This document shows, in pieces, positions 16,866 through 25,361 of a stretch of 64,000 nucleotides of DNA (positions are counted from its first letter, which is position 1; each line of letters opens with the position of its first letter). Under the pieces are notes generated by a model that did not search any database, was not told where the DNA came from, and worked only from the letters and a program-made list of their open reading frames with translations. The stretch comes from Occallatibacter gabretensis (lineage in GTDB: Bacteria > Acidobacteriota > Terriglobia > Terriglobales > Acidobacteriaceae), in the NCBI RefSeq assembly GCF_001449115.1, contig NZ_LAIJ01000002.1, positions 186,001-250,000 of the forward strand, read 5' to 3'. Both the position numbers and the translations under genes were made by a program.

Positions 16866-17231
16866 ATGTTGCCGGCAATTACCGCGATTACAAACACCAA
16901 CGCTTCCGCAGTCATGAACGGTCTGCAGACACAGTTGCAGTCCCAGGCCCCCGCCCAGCTTCCGGGGCTTTCCCCCATGACGGACATGACCGGAACGGAT
17001 GCTGCCGGGTCGGTGCCTTTCGGCGATCTGCTCACCGATGCCGTCGGAGAAGTGAACCGGCTGCAGGATCAGGCAGGTCGCACCGTGAGAGGACTCATCA
17101 GTGGTACAGGCGTCGATGTTCACCAGGCGATGATCGCCACACAGAAGGCCTCGATGGCCTTCGAACTGACGCTTGCTGTCCGCAACAAAGCGGTGCAGGC
17201 CTACCAGCAGGTTATGAGCATGCAGTTCTAA
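16866..17231 (+). CDS. fliE: Flagellar hook-basal body protein FliE
   Basis: A 121-residue adaptor thought to join the MS-ring to the proximal rod. The conserved C-terminal half is present: DVHQAMIATQKASMAFELTL and RNKAVQAYQQVMSMQF. AAGGAGA precedes the ATG. It lies between flgC and fliF, the usual order. Confidence 0.93.
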   Translation: MLPAITAITNTNASAVMNGLQTQLQSQAPAQLPGLSPMTDMTGTDAAGSVPFGDLLTDAVGEVNRLQDQAGRTVRGLISGTGVDVHQAMIATQKASMAFELTLAVRNKAVQAYQQVMSMQF

Positions 17232-17317
17232 GCGTCACTGCTCTTATAGAAGCGGTCTGCAATTAAGCGGCCACGATTGGGATGACTCGACGAACCAGAA
17301 GATAAAGGCATACAAGC

Positions 17318-18982
17318 ATGGCAACGGGAACACAGTTGGAGATGAATACGCCCCCGATCCACAACTCGCCCGGCGACGGAGCGGGATCCGCACAGTGGAC
17401 CGATCGGCTGGCGGCGCTCAAGACGCGCGCGCACCTGCGCTGGGCAGAGATGGAGCCTCGTCAGCGCTTCTGGGCCATCGCAGCCGTGGTCTTGCTCGCG
17501 GCAGTGGCAGGCTTTGTCGCCTGGTATGGGCTGCATACGGACTGGCGCGTGCTCTATACGGGACTCGACGCAGACGATGCCCGGCAGATGGAGCAGACGC
17601 TTGCCGCCGCGCAGATTCCCTTTGATGTGGGTGTGAAAGACGGCTCGATCCGTGTGCCGGCCGCGCAGCTCGACAAGGCCCGGCTGGCCACGGCGGCCAA
17701 GGGCGGCGTCAAGAGCGGCAGAATGGGCTTTGAGATCTTCGACAAGCCGAACTGGGTCGGTTCCGAGTTTGACGAGCAGGTGAACTATCAGCGGGCTCTC
17801 GAAGGAGAGCTCGAGCATACCATCGGCACGCTCGCCGATGTGGAGTCAGCGCGGGTGAATCTCGTCATGATGCACGATTCGCTCTTTCGCGAGCAGGAGC
17901 GTCCGGCCAAGGCGGCTGTAGTGCTCAAGCTGCGCCATCCAGCTCTTGCCGATGGCGAGGCAGAGGCAATCCGCAACATGGTTGCCTCAGCTGTGGACGG
18001 CCTCACGCCGGACCATGTCTCACTGGTCGATGCTGCCGGACACCTGCCGCTCGGTCCCAAGACAGCCGAGGCGCTGCGTCTTACCGCCGAGCAGGCTCTC
18101 GAAGAAAAGATCATCGCGACTCTTGAGCCGGTTACCGGCGCAGGCAATGTGCGCGCTTCGGTGACACTCGATTACGATCCTTCGGCAACCGAAGTCACCG
18201 CTGAATCCTACGATCCGGAGAAGAGCGCGCCGCTCACCATGCAGCGTACTGAGCAGACGGCGGGATCGCAGCCCGTGCCTGCCGGAATTCCCGGCACGGC
18301 TTCGAATGCTCCGAATGCCCAGGCGCTGCCTGTCTATCCGCAGGTGAACACGCCGCCGCAGTCGGCCAAGAGCGAGACGGCCACCTACGGCGTGTCGAAA
18401 ATTGTGCGCCATACGGTTGAAAACCAGGGCAAAGTACGGCGCCTTACAGCAGCGATTGTCGTCAACGACCGCATGGCGCAGCCGGCCTCTGGCGCAAAAC
18501 CCGCGGTCTGGCAGGCGCGCTCGCCGGAAGAACTCAGGAATCTCACGGCACTGGCTCAGGCCGCCGTAGGATATGACAATGCTCGCGGCGATATGGTCGC
18601 GGTTGAAGACCTGGCCTTTGACGACAATCGCGGGCAGGTAGCGGTTTCTCCTCTGGAACGCGCAATTCGTGGAGCAGAGAACTCGCCTGTGCTGATCCGA
18701 TACGGTGCGCTGATCGTTGCCATCCTTCTTGTTCTCGCGCTCGGCGTGCGGCCGGCGCTACGCAGCGCCGGCTTTGGCAAGCAGAAGCCGGCCGTCCCTG
18801 GACCCGCGGAGCTTCCCGCACCGCATGATTCCGGGTTCTCCGCGCTGGACTCGGCCGACTTCCACACTTTGTCGCCGGAGGCGGCGCGCGCGCAGGAGAT
18901 TTTTGCGCAGGTAAGCGAAACACTGAAGCGTGAGCCGGCGCAGAGTTCTCGCCTGCTGCAGAGCTGGATTCACTCCGAGTAA
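17318..18982 (+). CDS. fliF: Flagellar MS-ring protein FliF
   Basis: A 554-residue inner-membrane ring protein that forms the base of the flagellum. It has two membrane spans, near residues 50-70 (FWAIAAVVLLAAVAGFVAWYG) and 458-480. Between them lie the YscJ/FliF ring-building domains (RVLYTGLDADDARQMEQTL; FDEQVNYQRALEGELEHTI; VESARVNLVM). The last residues (LLQSWIHSE) match the FliG-binding tail. Length is typical. Confidence 0.95.
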   Translation: MATGTQLEMNTPPIHNSPGDGAGSAQWTDRLAALKTRAHLRWAEMEPRQRFWAIAAVVLLAAVAGFVAWYGLHTDWRVLYTGLDADDARQMEQTLAAAQIPFDVGVKDGSIRVPAAQLDKARLATAAKGGVKSGRMGFEIFDKPNWVGSEFDEQVNYQRALEGELEHTIGTLADVESARVNLVMMHDSLFREQERPAKAAVVLKLRHPALADGEAEAIRNMVASAVDGLTPDHVSLVDAAGHLPLGPKTAEALRLTAEQALEEKIIATLEPVTGAGNVRASVTLDYDPSATEVTAESYDPEKSAPLTMQRTEQTAGSQPVPAGIPGTASNAPNAQALPVYPQVNTPPQSAKSETATYGVSKIVRHTVENQGKVRRLTAAIVVNDRMAQPASGAKPAVWQARSPEELRNLTALAQAAVGYDNARGDMVAVEDLAFDDNRGQVAVSPLERAIRGAENSPVLIRYGALIVAILLVLALGVRPALRSAGFGKQKPAVPGPAELPAPHDSGFSALDSADFHTLSPEAARAQEIFAQVSETLKREPAQSSRLLQSWIHSE

Positions 18983-19045
18983 CGCGGGCATGTTGAAATG
19001 CTCGCCGCTCCGCAACCATCACAGGACACACAGAGGAAGGCACAC

Positions 19046-20101
19046 TTGACGACGCAGCTGGAGTTGGAAAACCGCGAAGCGCGGCGAAGAATAACCGCGC
19101 AGATCAAGGGCGCGCGCAAGGCAGCAATTCTTCTCATTGCTGTGGGCGAGGAGGTCTCCAAGGAGATTCTGCGCGCTCTGCCCGAGGCGGATGTGCAGAG
19201 GATCACCGAGGAGTTGGCAGATCTGCGCGGCGTTCCGCCCGCTGTCTCCACGCAGATTCTCGAAGAGTTCTGGGAGCTGCTCGAGACCCAGAATTTCGTC
19301 ATGCATGGCGGCTTCGACTACGCCAACCGGCTGCTCATCGAAGCCTTCGGCAAGGAGCGCGCCGACGACCTGATGCATATGATCCGGCGTACGCAGGAGG
19401 CCTCGCACAGCGACCTGGCCAAGCTTCAGCGCACGGACCCGATTCAACTCGGCAAGCTGCTCGACAGCGAACATCCGCAGACAATTGCGCTGGTGCTTGC
19501 CCACCTTGATCCGCGCCGCGCCGCGATGGTGCTCGACAATCTGACCCCGGAACACAGGGTGGTCGCCATTCGGCGCCTGGCGGAGATGCGGCAGTTCTCA
19601 CCCGAGATGGCGCAGAAGGTGGCACTGATTCTGCACCGCCGCCTTGAAAGCGTCGGCGATACCAAACGGAAGAGCTACTCAGGCTTCAAGGCGGTAGCCG
19701 ATCTGCTCAACCGCCTGCATGTTGAGGAGTCCCGGCACATTCTAGAAAGCATTGAGGAAGGCCAGCCCGAGCTTGCCCTTGGCATCCGCAACCTGATGTT
19801 CACCTTCGAGGATCTGGTGACGGTTCCGGGCACGACAATGCGGGAGATCGTCTCCGGGATCGACAAACGGCAGTTGGCGCTTGCACTGCGCGGCGCGAAG
19901 GAAGAACTGCGCGCCCAGGTATTCAAGGCCATGAGCGCACGCGCAGTGGAGATGCTGCAGGAAGACATGGAGGTGCTTGGCCCGGTGCGATCGCGAGAGG
20001 TTGCGCAGGCGCAGCAGGAGATTCTCAACCTGGCGCGCAAGCTTGAGGCCGAGGGCAAGGTCATTCTCAAACTCGAAACCGGGGACGAGATGCTGGTCTG
20101 A
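19046..20101 (+). CDS. fliG: Flagellar motor switch protein FliG
   Basis: A 351-residue rotor protein that sits on the MS-ring, sets rotation direction and interacts with the stator. The three armadillo-like domains are recognisable: KAAILLIAVGEEVSKEILRAL, then the EHPQ motif (LLDSEHPQTIALVLAHL), then the charged C-terminal domain (VPGTTMREIVSGIDKRQLALAL). A TTG at 19046 has AGAGGAAGG five bases upstream and gives a normal length. An ATG at 18998 (367 residues) is the alternative and has no ribosome site. Confidence 0.93.
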   Translation: MTTQLELENREARRRITAQIKGARKAAILLIAVGEEVSKEILRALPEADVQRITEELADLRGVPPAVSTQILEEFWELLETQNFVMHGGFDYANRLLIEAFGKERADDLMHMIRRTQEASHSDLAKLQRTDPIQLGKLLDSEHPQTIALVLAHLDPRRAAMVLDNLTPEHRVVAIRRLAEMRQFSPEMAQKVALILHRRLESVGDTKRKSYSGFKAVADLLNRLHVEESRHILESIEEGQPELALGIRNLMFTFEDLVTVPGTTMREIVSGIDKRQLALALRGAKEELRAQVFKAMSARAVEMLQEDMEVLGPVRSREVAQAQQEILNLARKLEAEGKVILKLETGDEMLV

Positions 20102-20139
20102 CGATCCGCAGGACGACGGGGAAGAACCTGGGAGGAACG

Positions 20140-20925
20140 GTGACGGAAGCGGCGATGAAGAGCGTATGGATCATTGAGGAGTTTGCCTATCGGCAGGGAC
20201 CGGAGGCGCCGGATGGGATGGGCTCGCGCTGGGCATTTGAAGAGGAGGATGCCGCGGAAGAAGATACTCCGGAGACTCAGCATTCGTCCGCATCGACCGG
20301 GTCAGCCGTTTCCGCGGAAGATGAATTGCTCCTGGAGGCTGAGCGACGTGGCTTTGCGGCCGGCCGTGAGCAGGGACGGGAGGAGGGCCGTGCGGAACAG
20401 CGCGACCACGAGCGTGAAGCCAATACCACGCTCGCGCATACAGTGGAGGCCCGGCGCAAAGAAGAACGTGCACGGTTGATGGAGAGCCTGGATGCGGCCT
20501 GCCAGCAATACATACATGACATTGAGCCTGAGGTAGTACGCCTTGCGCTCGCGGTTGCGGCACGCATTCTTCGGCGCGAAGCACAGATGGATCCGCTTCT
20601 GCTCTCAGGGGCGGTGCGTGTCGCGCTGGGGCAGCTTGCTTCTTCCACCCGCGTCAAGCTGAGAGTTCCTCAAGGCGATCTCGAACTATGGCGAGAGGCG
20701 ATTGCTCTTGTTCCCAATCCCGGCTCACGTCCAGAGGTGACCGCGGGGGAGGGAATGCGCCTGGGAGACTGCATCATCGAGACCGAACTGGGTTCCGTGG
20801 ATCTGGGTGTCCGCGCTCAATTGAGTGAAATCGAGCGCGGATTCTTTGATCGCCCGGGCTCGCACGCAGCCGCACATGCGGCAAGGCATAACTCCAGGCA
20901 GAACTCTGCGGAGGAAACCGCATGA
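20140..20925 (+). CDS. fliH: Flagellar assembly protein FliH
   Basis: A 261-residue regulator of the export ATPase. The N-terminal third is acidic and variable; the middle is a long charged helix (REQGREEGRAEQRDHERE) with GxxxG-like spacing; the C-terminal part (EVVRLALAVAARILRREA) is the FliH/HrpE domain. GTG start with GGGAGG five bases upstream. It overlaps fliI by 4 bp. Identification rests on fold features and position between fliG and fliI. Confidence 0.88.
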   Translation: MTEAAMKSVWIIEEFAYRQGPEAPDGMGSRWAFEEEDAAEEDTPETQHSSASTGSAVSAEDELLLEAERRGFAAGREQGREEGRAEQRDHEREANTTLAHTVEARRKEERARLMESLDAACQQYIHDIEPEVVRLALAVAARILRREAQMDPLLLSGAVRVALGQLASSTRVKLRVPQGDLELWREAIALVPNPGSRPEVTAGEGMRLGDCIIETELGSVDLGVRAQLSEIERGFFDRPGSHAAAHAARHNSRQNSAEETA

Positions 20926-22262
20926 CCGCTTTGAAAGCAGGTCTCAAGGTTTCCACCACACTCGATGGATATTTCAGCCGCCTCAGGCGCAGTCAACCCT
21001 GGCGCTGGCGCGGAGAGGTCCTGGAATCTGTCGGCCAGACGATTGAGTCTTCCGGACCATTGGCCTCAGTCGGCGAGTGCTGTGAGATCGTCGACCGTCA
21101 TGGCCGCGCGCATCGCGCCGAGGTCATCGGCTTTCGCGGCTCGAATGTGCTTTCGATGCCGGTCGAGAGCACCGAAGGCATCCGCTACGGGGACGAGGTG
21201 CTGGCATCGGGTGCGCACCCGGAGATCGAGATCGGCTCGGCACTGATGGGCCGGGTTCTGAACGCGCTCGGCGAACCGATCGATAGCCATCGCCCGCTGG
21301 CCGCTAGCGGAACAGCTCCACTCGACGGGAGAGTACGCCCACCACTCGACCGCGTCCCGATCAAGCGTCCCCTCGGCACCGGCATTCGCTCTATCGACAC
21401 GCTGCTCACCGTAGGACGCGGACAGCGCGTCGGCATCTTTGGCGGATCAGGCGTGGGCAAGAGCACCCTGATCGGCATGATGACGCGCAACACGGAGGCC
21501 GATGTCACAGTCGTCGGTCTGGTTGGCGAGCGCGGCAGGGAAGTCGGTGAGTTTCTTGAGGACGCGCTCGGCGATGAGGGACGCAAGCGTTCCGTCGTTG
21601 TCGTTTCCACGTCCGATGAATCGCCGCTATTGCGGATGCGCGCCGCTCTAGCCGCTACCACGGTCGCCGAGTCCTTCGCCGCCGAAGGCCGGCATGTGCT
21701 TCTCGTTCTTGACTCGCTCACGCGCTTTGCCATGGCTGCGCGGGAGATCGGCCTTGCCGCGGGCGAGCCGCCTACGGCGAAAGGCTATACGCCTTCCGTC
21801 TTCACGCGGCTGGCCAAACTCGTCGAGCGCACCGGGCAGTTCCGCACCGGCTCGATTACAGCCTTCTACACCGTGCTCATGGAAGGCGACGATCAGCAGG
21901 ACCCGCTCGTCGATGCCGTGCGCTCGTTACTCGACGGTCACATCGTCCTCTCCCGCGCTCTGGCCGCCGAGGGGTGGTATCCGCCCATCGAGATTCTCGA
22001 TTCCATCAGCCGTCTCATGCCTGCCGTTGCTTCAACGGCTCATCGCGAACAGGCAGCCCTGGTACGCCGTCTCATGGCTGTGTACGCGCGCTCGGAGGAT
22101 CTGGTGCGAATCGGCGCATATCGTCCTGGCTCCGATCCCGATCTCGATCGTGCTTTGCGCGCCCGCGTCGCCATTCGCAACTTTCTCACCCAGGATGCGC
22201 GCGAGCAGGTGCGCTTCGATGCGGCGCTCGCGCGGCTTCAGTCACTTGCCGGCGAGGTGTAG
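20922..22262 (+). CDS. fliI: Flagellum-specific ATP synthase FliI
   Basis: A 446-residue hexameric ATPase of the flagellar type III export apparatus, related to the F1 beta subunit. Walker A is FGGSGVGKST with Lys180; GLVGERGREVGEF and LLVLDSLTRFAMAAREIGL (Walker B region) follow. ATGA overlap with fliH indicates coupled translation with its regulator. Length and motifs are typical. Confidence 0.96.
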   Translation: MTALKAGLKVSTTLDGYFSRLRRSQPWRWRGEVLESVGQTIESSGPLASVGECCEIVDRHGRAHRAEVIGFRGSNVLSMPVESTEGIRYGDEVLASGAHPEIEIGSALMGRVLNALGEPIDSHRPLAASGTAPLDGRVRPPLDRVPIKRPLGTGIRSIDTLLTVGRGQRVGIFGGSGVGKSTLIGMMTRNTEADVTVVGLVGERGREVGEFLEDALGDEGRKRSVVVVSTSDESPLLRMRAALAATTVAESFAAEGRHVLLVLDSLTRFAMAAREIGLAAGEPPTAKGYTPSVFTRLAKLVERTGQFRTGSITAFYTVLMEGDDQQDPLVDAVRSLLDGHIVLSRALAAEGWYPPIEILDSISRLMPAVASTAHREQAALVRRLMAVYARSEDLVRIGAYRPGSDPDLDRALRARVAIRNFLTQDAREQVRFDAALARLQSLAGEV

Positions 22263-22267
22263 CGCGT

Positions 22268-22807
22268 ATGCCAGTCTCAAGCGCCCTCAAGCGTCTTCTC
22301 CGTATTCGTGACCTCGAACAGGAGCAACACCAGCGTGCGCTTGAATCCGCTCTGGCCGAACTGCGACAGCTTGAAAAAGCGCTGGAGCAGGCCGCCGCGC
22401 GTCAGCGAAGCGGTCGCAGTGACTTTACGGCAAGCGTTCTGGATCAAAATTTGAATCTGCATCCGAATCCAGATCAGAAATCGTATCGTAAGCCGCTCGA
22501 GCAGCAATCGGCTCTCGTCGAGACAACCATCGGCAAACGCCATGCACTCGCGCTCGCTCCGCGCCTCTCCCGGGCGGCAGCACAGGCCGCACTTCGCCGG
22601 CAGGAATTTCTGTTGAAGCGCATGGAGCGCCGTCAGGCCGAGACTCTCATTGAAGAGACGGAGGCCGCCGACGCCCTCGAAGCCACAAGGAAAGGTCAGA
22701 AGAGCCTCGACGACTGGTACCTCGCGCGCCCACGCACTGACCGCCGGGACTCTGTACTTCCCAACGCATTTCCTGAAGAGTCTGAGGATTTCTCAAATCT
22801 GGCATAG
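22268..22807 (+). CDS. fliJ: Flagellar export protein FliJ
   Basis: A 179-residue coiled-coil protein that acts as the export-gate chaperone escort and stalk of the FliI ring. It is rich in charged heptads (RIRDLEQEQHQRALESALAELRQLEKALEQ; FLLKRMERRQAETLIEE). The open frame begins much earlier, inside fliI, but the ATG six bases after the fliI stop fits the family N-terminus. Sequence conservation in FliJ is low, so the call leans on position and coiled-coil character. Confidence 0.85.
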   Translation: MPVSSALKRLLRIRDLEQEQHQRALESALAELRQLEKALEQAAARQRSGRSDFTASVLDQNLNLHPNPDQKSYRKPLEQQSALVETTIGKRHALALAPRLSRAAAQAALRRQEFLLKRMERRQAETLIEETEAADALEATRKGQKSLDDWYLARPRTDRRDSVLPNAFPEESEDFSNLA

Positions 22808-22896
22808 CGCGAATAAAAATTGTCCAAGCGTACACGCCTTTCTTACCGATTTCTATCCTCAAACCTGACACTCTTCTAACTCTCCGCTCTATTGTT

Positions 22897-22912
22897 TGGC
22901 ACGCAATCTGCA
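22897..22912 (+). promoter_or_regulatory. Sigma-54 (-24/-12) promoter before fliK
   Basis: TGGCACGCAATCTGCA matches the RpoN consensus TGGCACG-N4-TTGCA at all but one position, with GG (22898-22899) and GC (22910-22911) exactly ten bases apart. The predicted transcription start is near 22923, two bases before the fliK ATG. It separates the basal-body/export genes from fliK-flgD-flgE. Confidence 0.85.
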
Positions 22913-22924
22913 ATTTCTCAGGGC

Positions 22925-24616
22925 ATGACTGCAGCTGCAGGATTTCCGATTGCATCCATCATTCCCGGCGGGCAGAAGGTGCAGAGCCAGTCCGGCACCT
23001 CCATGACATCCTCCACCAAAAACTCTACTGCGGGATCTGCAATCATCAGCTTCCGCACAGGTATGGAGGCTCTGGTGAGCGCTAGCCAGACACACGCCTC
23101 GAATGCAGCATCGCCCGAAGCTTTGGAGGATCAGCTCGCAGAGACCGGCGCTGGCGTCGGGACCGATACAAAGAGCGGCTTCCTGGACGAGACAGACGAG
23201 ATGGCCTCCCAGGTGAAGTCAACCTCCAATCCGCTTGCTGATCAAAGGTTGCAGGCATCTGTTTATCTTGGTTCGGAGAAAACTAATCCGGCAATAACTG
23301 GTCCCGCAAAAAGTGACGGCGCAGCTTCCATGCGATTGCAGGCTGCCGAGCAACAGATCTCTCAGTCAGGGACGCTTCCAGCTTCCACTGCGACCAAAGC
23401 GACTGCGGGCAAGTCATCCGAGAGCGAGCGCTCGGCGCAAACAAAACCCGCGCACGACGGCGACAAAGCTCCTGTACAGACCAGCAGCCTATCCAATCAG
23501 GGCTTCGCGCTGGCCCCGGTTCATCTTTCCAATCTCAACCTGACCGCCGCGCCTGTGCCGCAGCACTCGCAGACGATACATGCCGGTGCGGAATCCGGCT
23601 CAGCAACTTTGGCAAGAGCACCCTATACATCTTCCGCGCTATCAACATCCATCGGAGCAGAATCCGAGTCGCAGGGAAAGAATCTTTCCGGCCCATTGGC
23701 TGTAGAGGACTCGATTCATACCGCTAGTGGCGTCTCCACAGCGAAGGCTCAGGCGTTGCATGTCGCAGCCCCGAGTACGGCGACCACGGCACAGTCCGCG
23801 CTGCAGCATGCGGATGCGCCGGCTCAGTCTCCCGCCGGTGACCTCGCCCTTCAGTCACAGATCAAAGCCGCCTCCGAGCAATCTCTTTCCGGCAACGCGG
23901 CAAATACATCAGCGACCACTGAGGCCGAGCAGACCCGTGCCGCTTCCAGTCACACTGCCGCAACGCGCGAGCATAACCCGCTTCAGCACCAGGTCATCGG
24001 CGACACAGCTTCTCAAAGTAATTCTGCCATCGGTTCGCATACCGCGTTGGCGCGGGATGCTGCGGGAATGTCGGGCCAGTCAACCGAACGCGGATCCACC
24101 ACAACCGGCACGGCGCAAACGCAACAGTCCACATTGACCTCGCCGACCCCGCGCGACACCTTTGCCGCGCTTGACGCCGATCCCGGCCAGCCCGCCACAA
24201 CGTGGACACATACAAGTCCGCGCCAGGTCGAGGCAGGTTATCAGGACCCAGCACTCGGCTGGGTGAGCGTGCGCGCCGATCTCACCGCAGGCGGTCTCCA
24301 TGCCTCCGTCGTGCCCAACTCGCCGGAGGCCGCACAGGCGCTGGGAAACCATCTCGCCGGTCTCAATGCCTACCTGGCCGAGTATCACGGCAGCTCCATC
24401 ACGGCGTCCGTGGCCGCGCCGGAGGATCGCTCGATGCAGCAATCTGGCTCAGGCTCCGAAGGGCAACCCGGAGCACATCAGCAGAACGAATCGTCACAAT
24501 CGTCCACGCAGCAAGTCTTCGGACAAACATCCATCTCGTCTGCGCTCAGCACAAGCAACGCAGATCCGGAACTCTTTACGCCAACGCACAACGGACGGAT
24601 TTCGGTCCTCGCATAA
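22925..24616 (+). CDS. fliK: Flagellar hook-length control protein FliK
   Basis: A 563-residue secreted ruler protein that measures the hook and switches export specificity. The long N-terminal part is low in complexity, rich in Ser, Thr, Ala and Gln; the C-terminal domain (GWVSVRADLTAGGLHASVV to LAGLNAYLAEYHGSSI) is the Flg_hook domain. A TTG start at 22892 is possible on paper but lies upstream of the sigma-54 promoter. From the predicted transcription start the ATG at 22925 would have almost no leader. Identification relies on the C-terminal domain and on flgD-flgE following. Confidence 0.85.
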   Translation: MTAAAGFPIASIIPGGQKVQSQSGTSMTSSTKNSTAGSAIISFRTGMEALVSASQTHASNAASPEALEDQLAETGAGVGTDTKSGFLDETDEMASQVKSTSNPLADQRLQASVYLGSEKTNPAITGPAKSDGAASMRLQAAEQQISQSGTLPASTATKATAGKSSESERSAQTKPAHDGDKAPVQTSSLSNQGFALAPVHLSNLNLTAAPVPQHSQTIHAGAESGSATLARAPYTSSALSTSIGAESESQGKNLSGPLAVEDSIHTASGVSTAKAQALHVAAPSTATTAQSALQHADAPAQSPAGDLALQSQIKAASEQSLSGNAANTSATTEAEQTRAASSHTAATREHNPLQHQVIGDTASQSNSAIGSHTALARDAAGMSGQSTERGSTTTGTAQTQQSTLTSPTPRDTFAALDADPGQPATTWTHTSPRQVEAGYQDPALGWVSVRADLTAGGLHASVVPNSPEAAQALGNHLAGLNAYLAEYHGSSITASVAAPEDRSMQQSGSGSEGQPGAHQQNESSQSSTQQVFGQTSISSALSTSNADPELFTPTHNGRISVLA

Positions 24617-24644
24617 GTCAACACAACACAAGCAGGGAGGAAAC

Positions 24645-25208
24645 ATGTCAGCAGTCTCAGGAATCTGGAATTCGCCCACGGCGCCGCAGGCAAATCCGCT
24701 GATGAGCACGAAGGCCATGGACGACACTTCGAGCAGCTCCGGCACCGGCAGCAACAGCGGCGATACGACCATCTCAGCCAATGATTTTCTTACGCTCCTC
24801 GTGACGGAGATGCAGAATCAGGACCCCACATCCGACACCGATCCGAACGAATACATCGATCAGCTCGTGAACGTGAACAGCCTGGAGCAGCTGATCAATA
24901 TCAACCAGACGCTTAGTACGGCACTCACCCCCGCCAGCAGCGACAGCACAGCGGCTGCCTCAACCTCACCAGCCGCGTCGAATGCGTCCACGAAGTCGAA
25001 CCTTGCAGCCGCACAAGCCGCAATCACACCCCCCACCAACGGCCCGCATACCCTGTCACCCGATCCCACAAGGCCCATAGGCCATCCCATCCCGGTACAA
25101 ACTGGTGGGCCGGTTCGCTTCGCTCCAGGCAATCTGAGCAGTCCATCCACGGGTCCTTCAGCGCTTCGTGTGGCGCGCTCGCTCGACGGCCAGCGCATTA
25201 CGCGTTGA
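24645..25208 (+). CDS. flgD: Flagellar hook assembly protein FlgD (short form)
   Basis: A 187-residue hook cap. The conserved N-terminal region is present (ISANDFLTLLVTEMQNQDPTSDTDPNEYIDQLVNVNSLEQL, shown here only as the family landmark around residues 42-82). After about residue 95 the sequence becomes Ala/Ser/Pro-rich and ends without the Tudor/Ig-like cap domains of the roughly 230-residue enterobacterial FlgD. GGGAGG lies four bases before the ATG. The frame continues upstream into fliK, which is a shadow. Confidence 0.88.
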   Translation: MSAVSGIWNSPTAPQANPLMSTKAMDDTSSSSGTGSNSGDTTISANDFLTLLVTEMQNQDPTSDTDPNEYIDQLVNVNSLEQLININQTLSTALTPASSDSTAAASTSPAASNASTKSNLAAAQAAITPPTNGPHTLSPDPTRPIGHPIPVQTGGPVRFAPGNLSSPSTGPSALRVARSLDGQRITR

Positions 25209-25287
25209 CATCCCGGCAACCAGCGATCGGGCTCTCTCCAGGCACGCATAGAGGGCCCCTTGCACAACCGCAACGAACCATGAACGT

Positions 25288-25347
25288 ACAACGTTGGAAT
25301 ACACAACGTTTGACTTCACAACGTTTGACTTCACAACGTTGATACAC
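25288..25347 (+). repeat. 15-bp tandem repeat upstream of flgE
   Basis: ACAACGTT occurs four times at exact 15-base intervals (25288, 25303, 25318, 25333). The two central units, ACAACGTTTGACTTC, are identical. The array ends 15 bases before flgE. AACGTT is itself palindromic. The repeat is also readable as a short ORF (see findings). Confidence 0.9.
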
Positions 25348-25361
25348 AGAGGAGATGCACC

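Noticed and set aside
25230-25243. GG-N10-GC spacing upstream of flgE
   Set aside because: Spacing fits sigma-54 but most other consensus positions do not, so it is likely chance.
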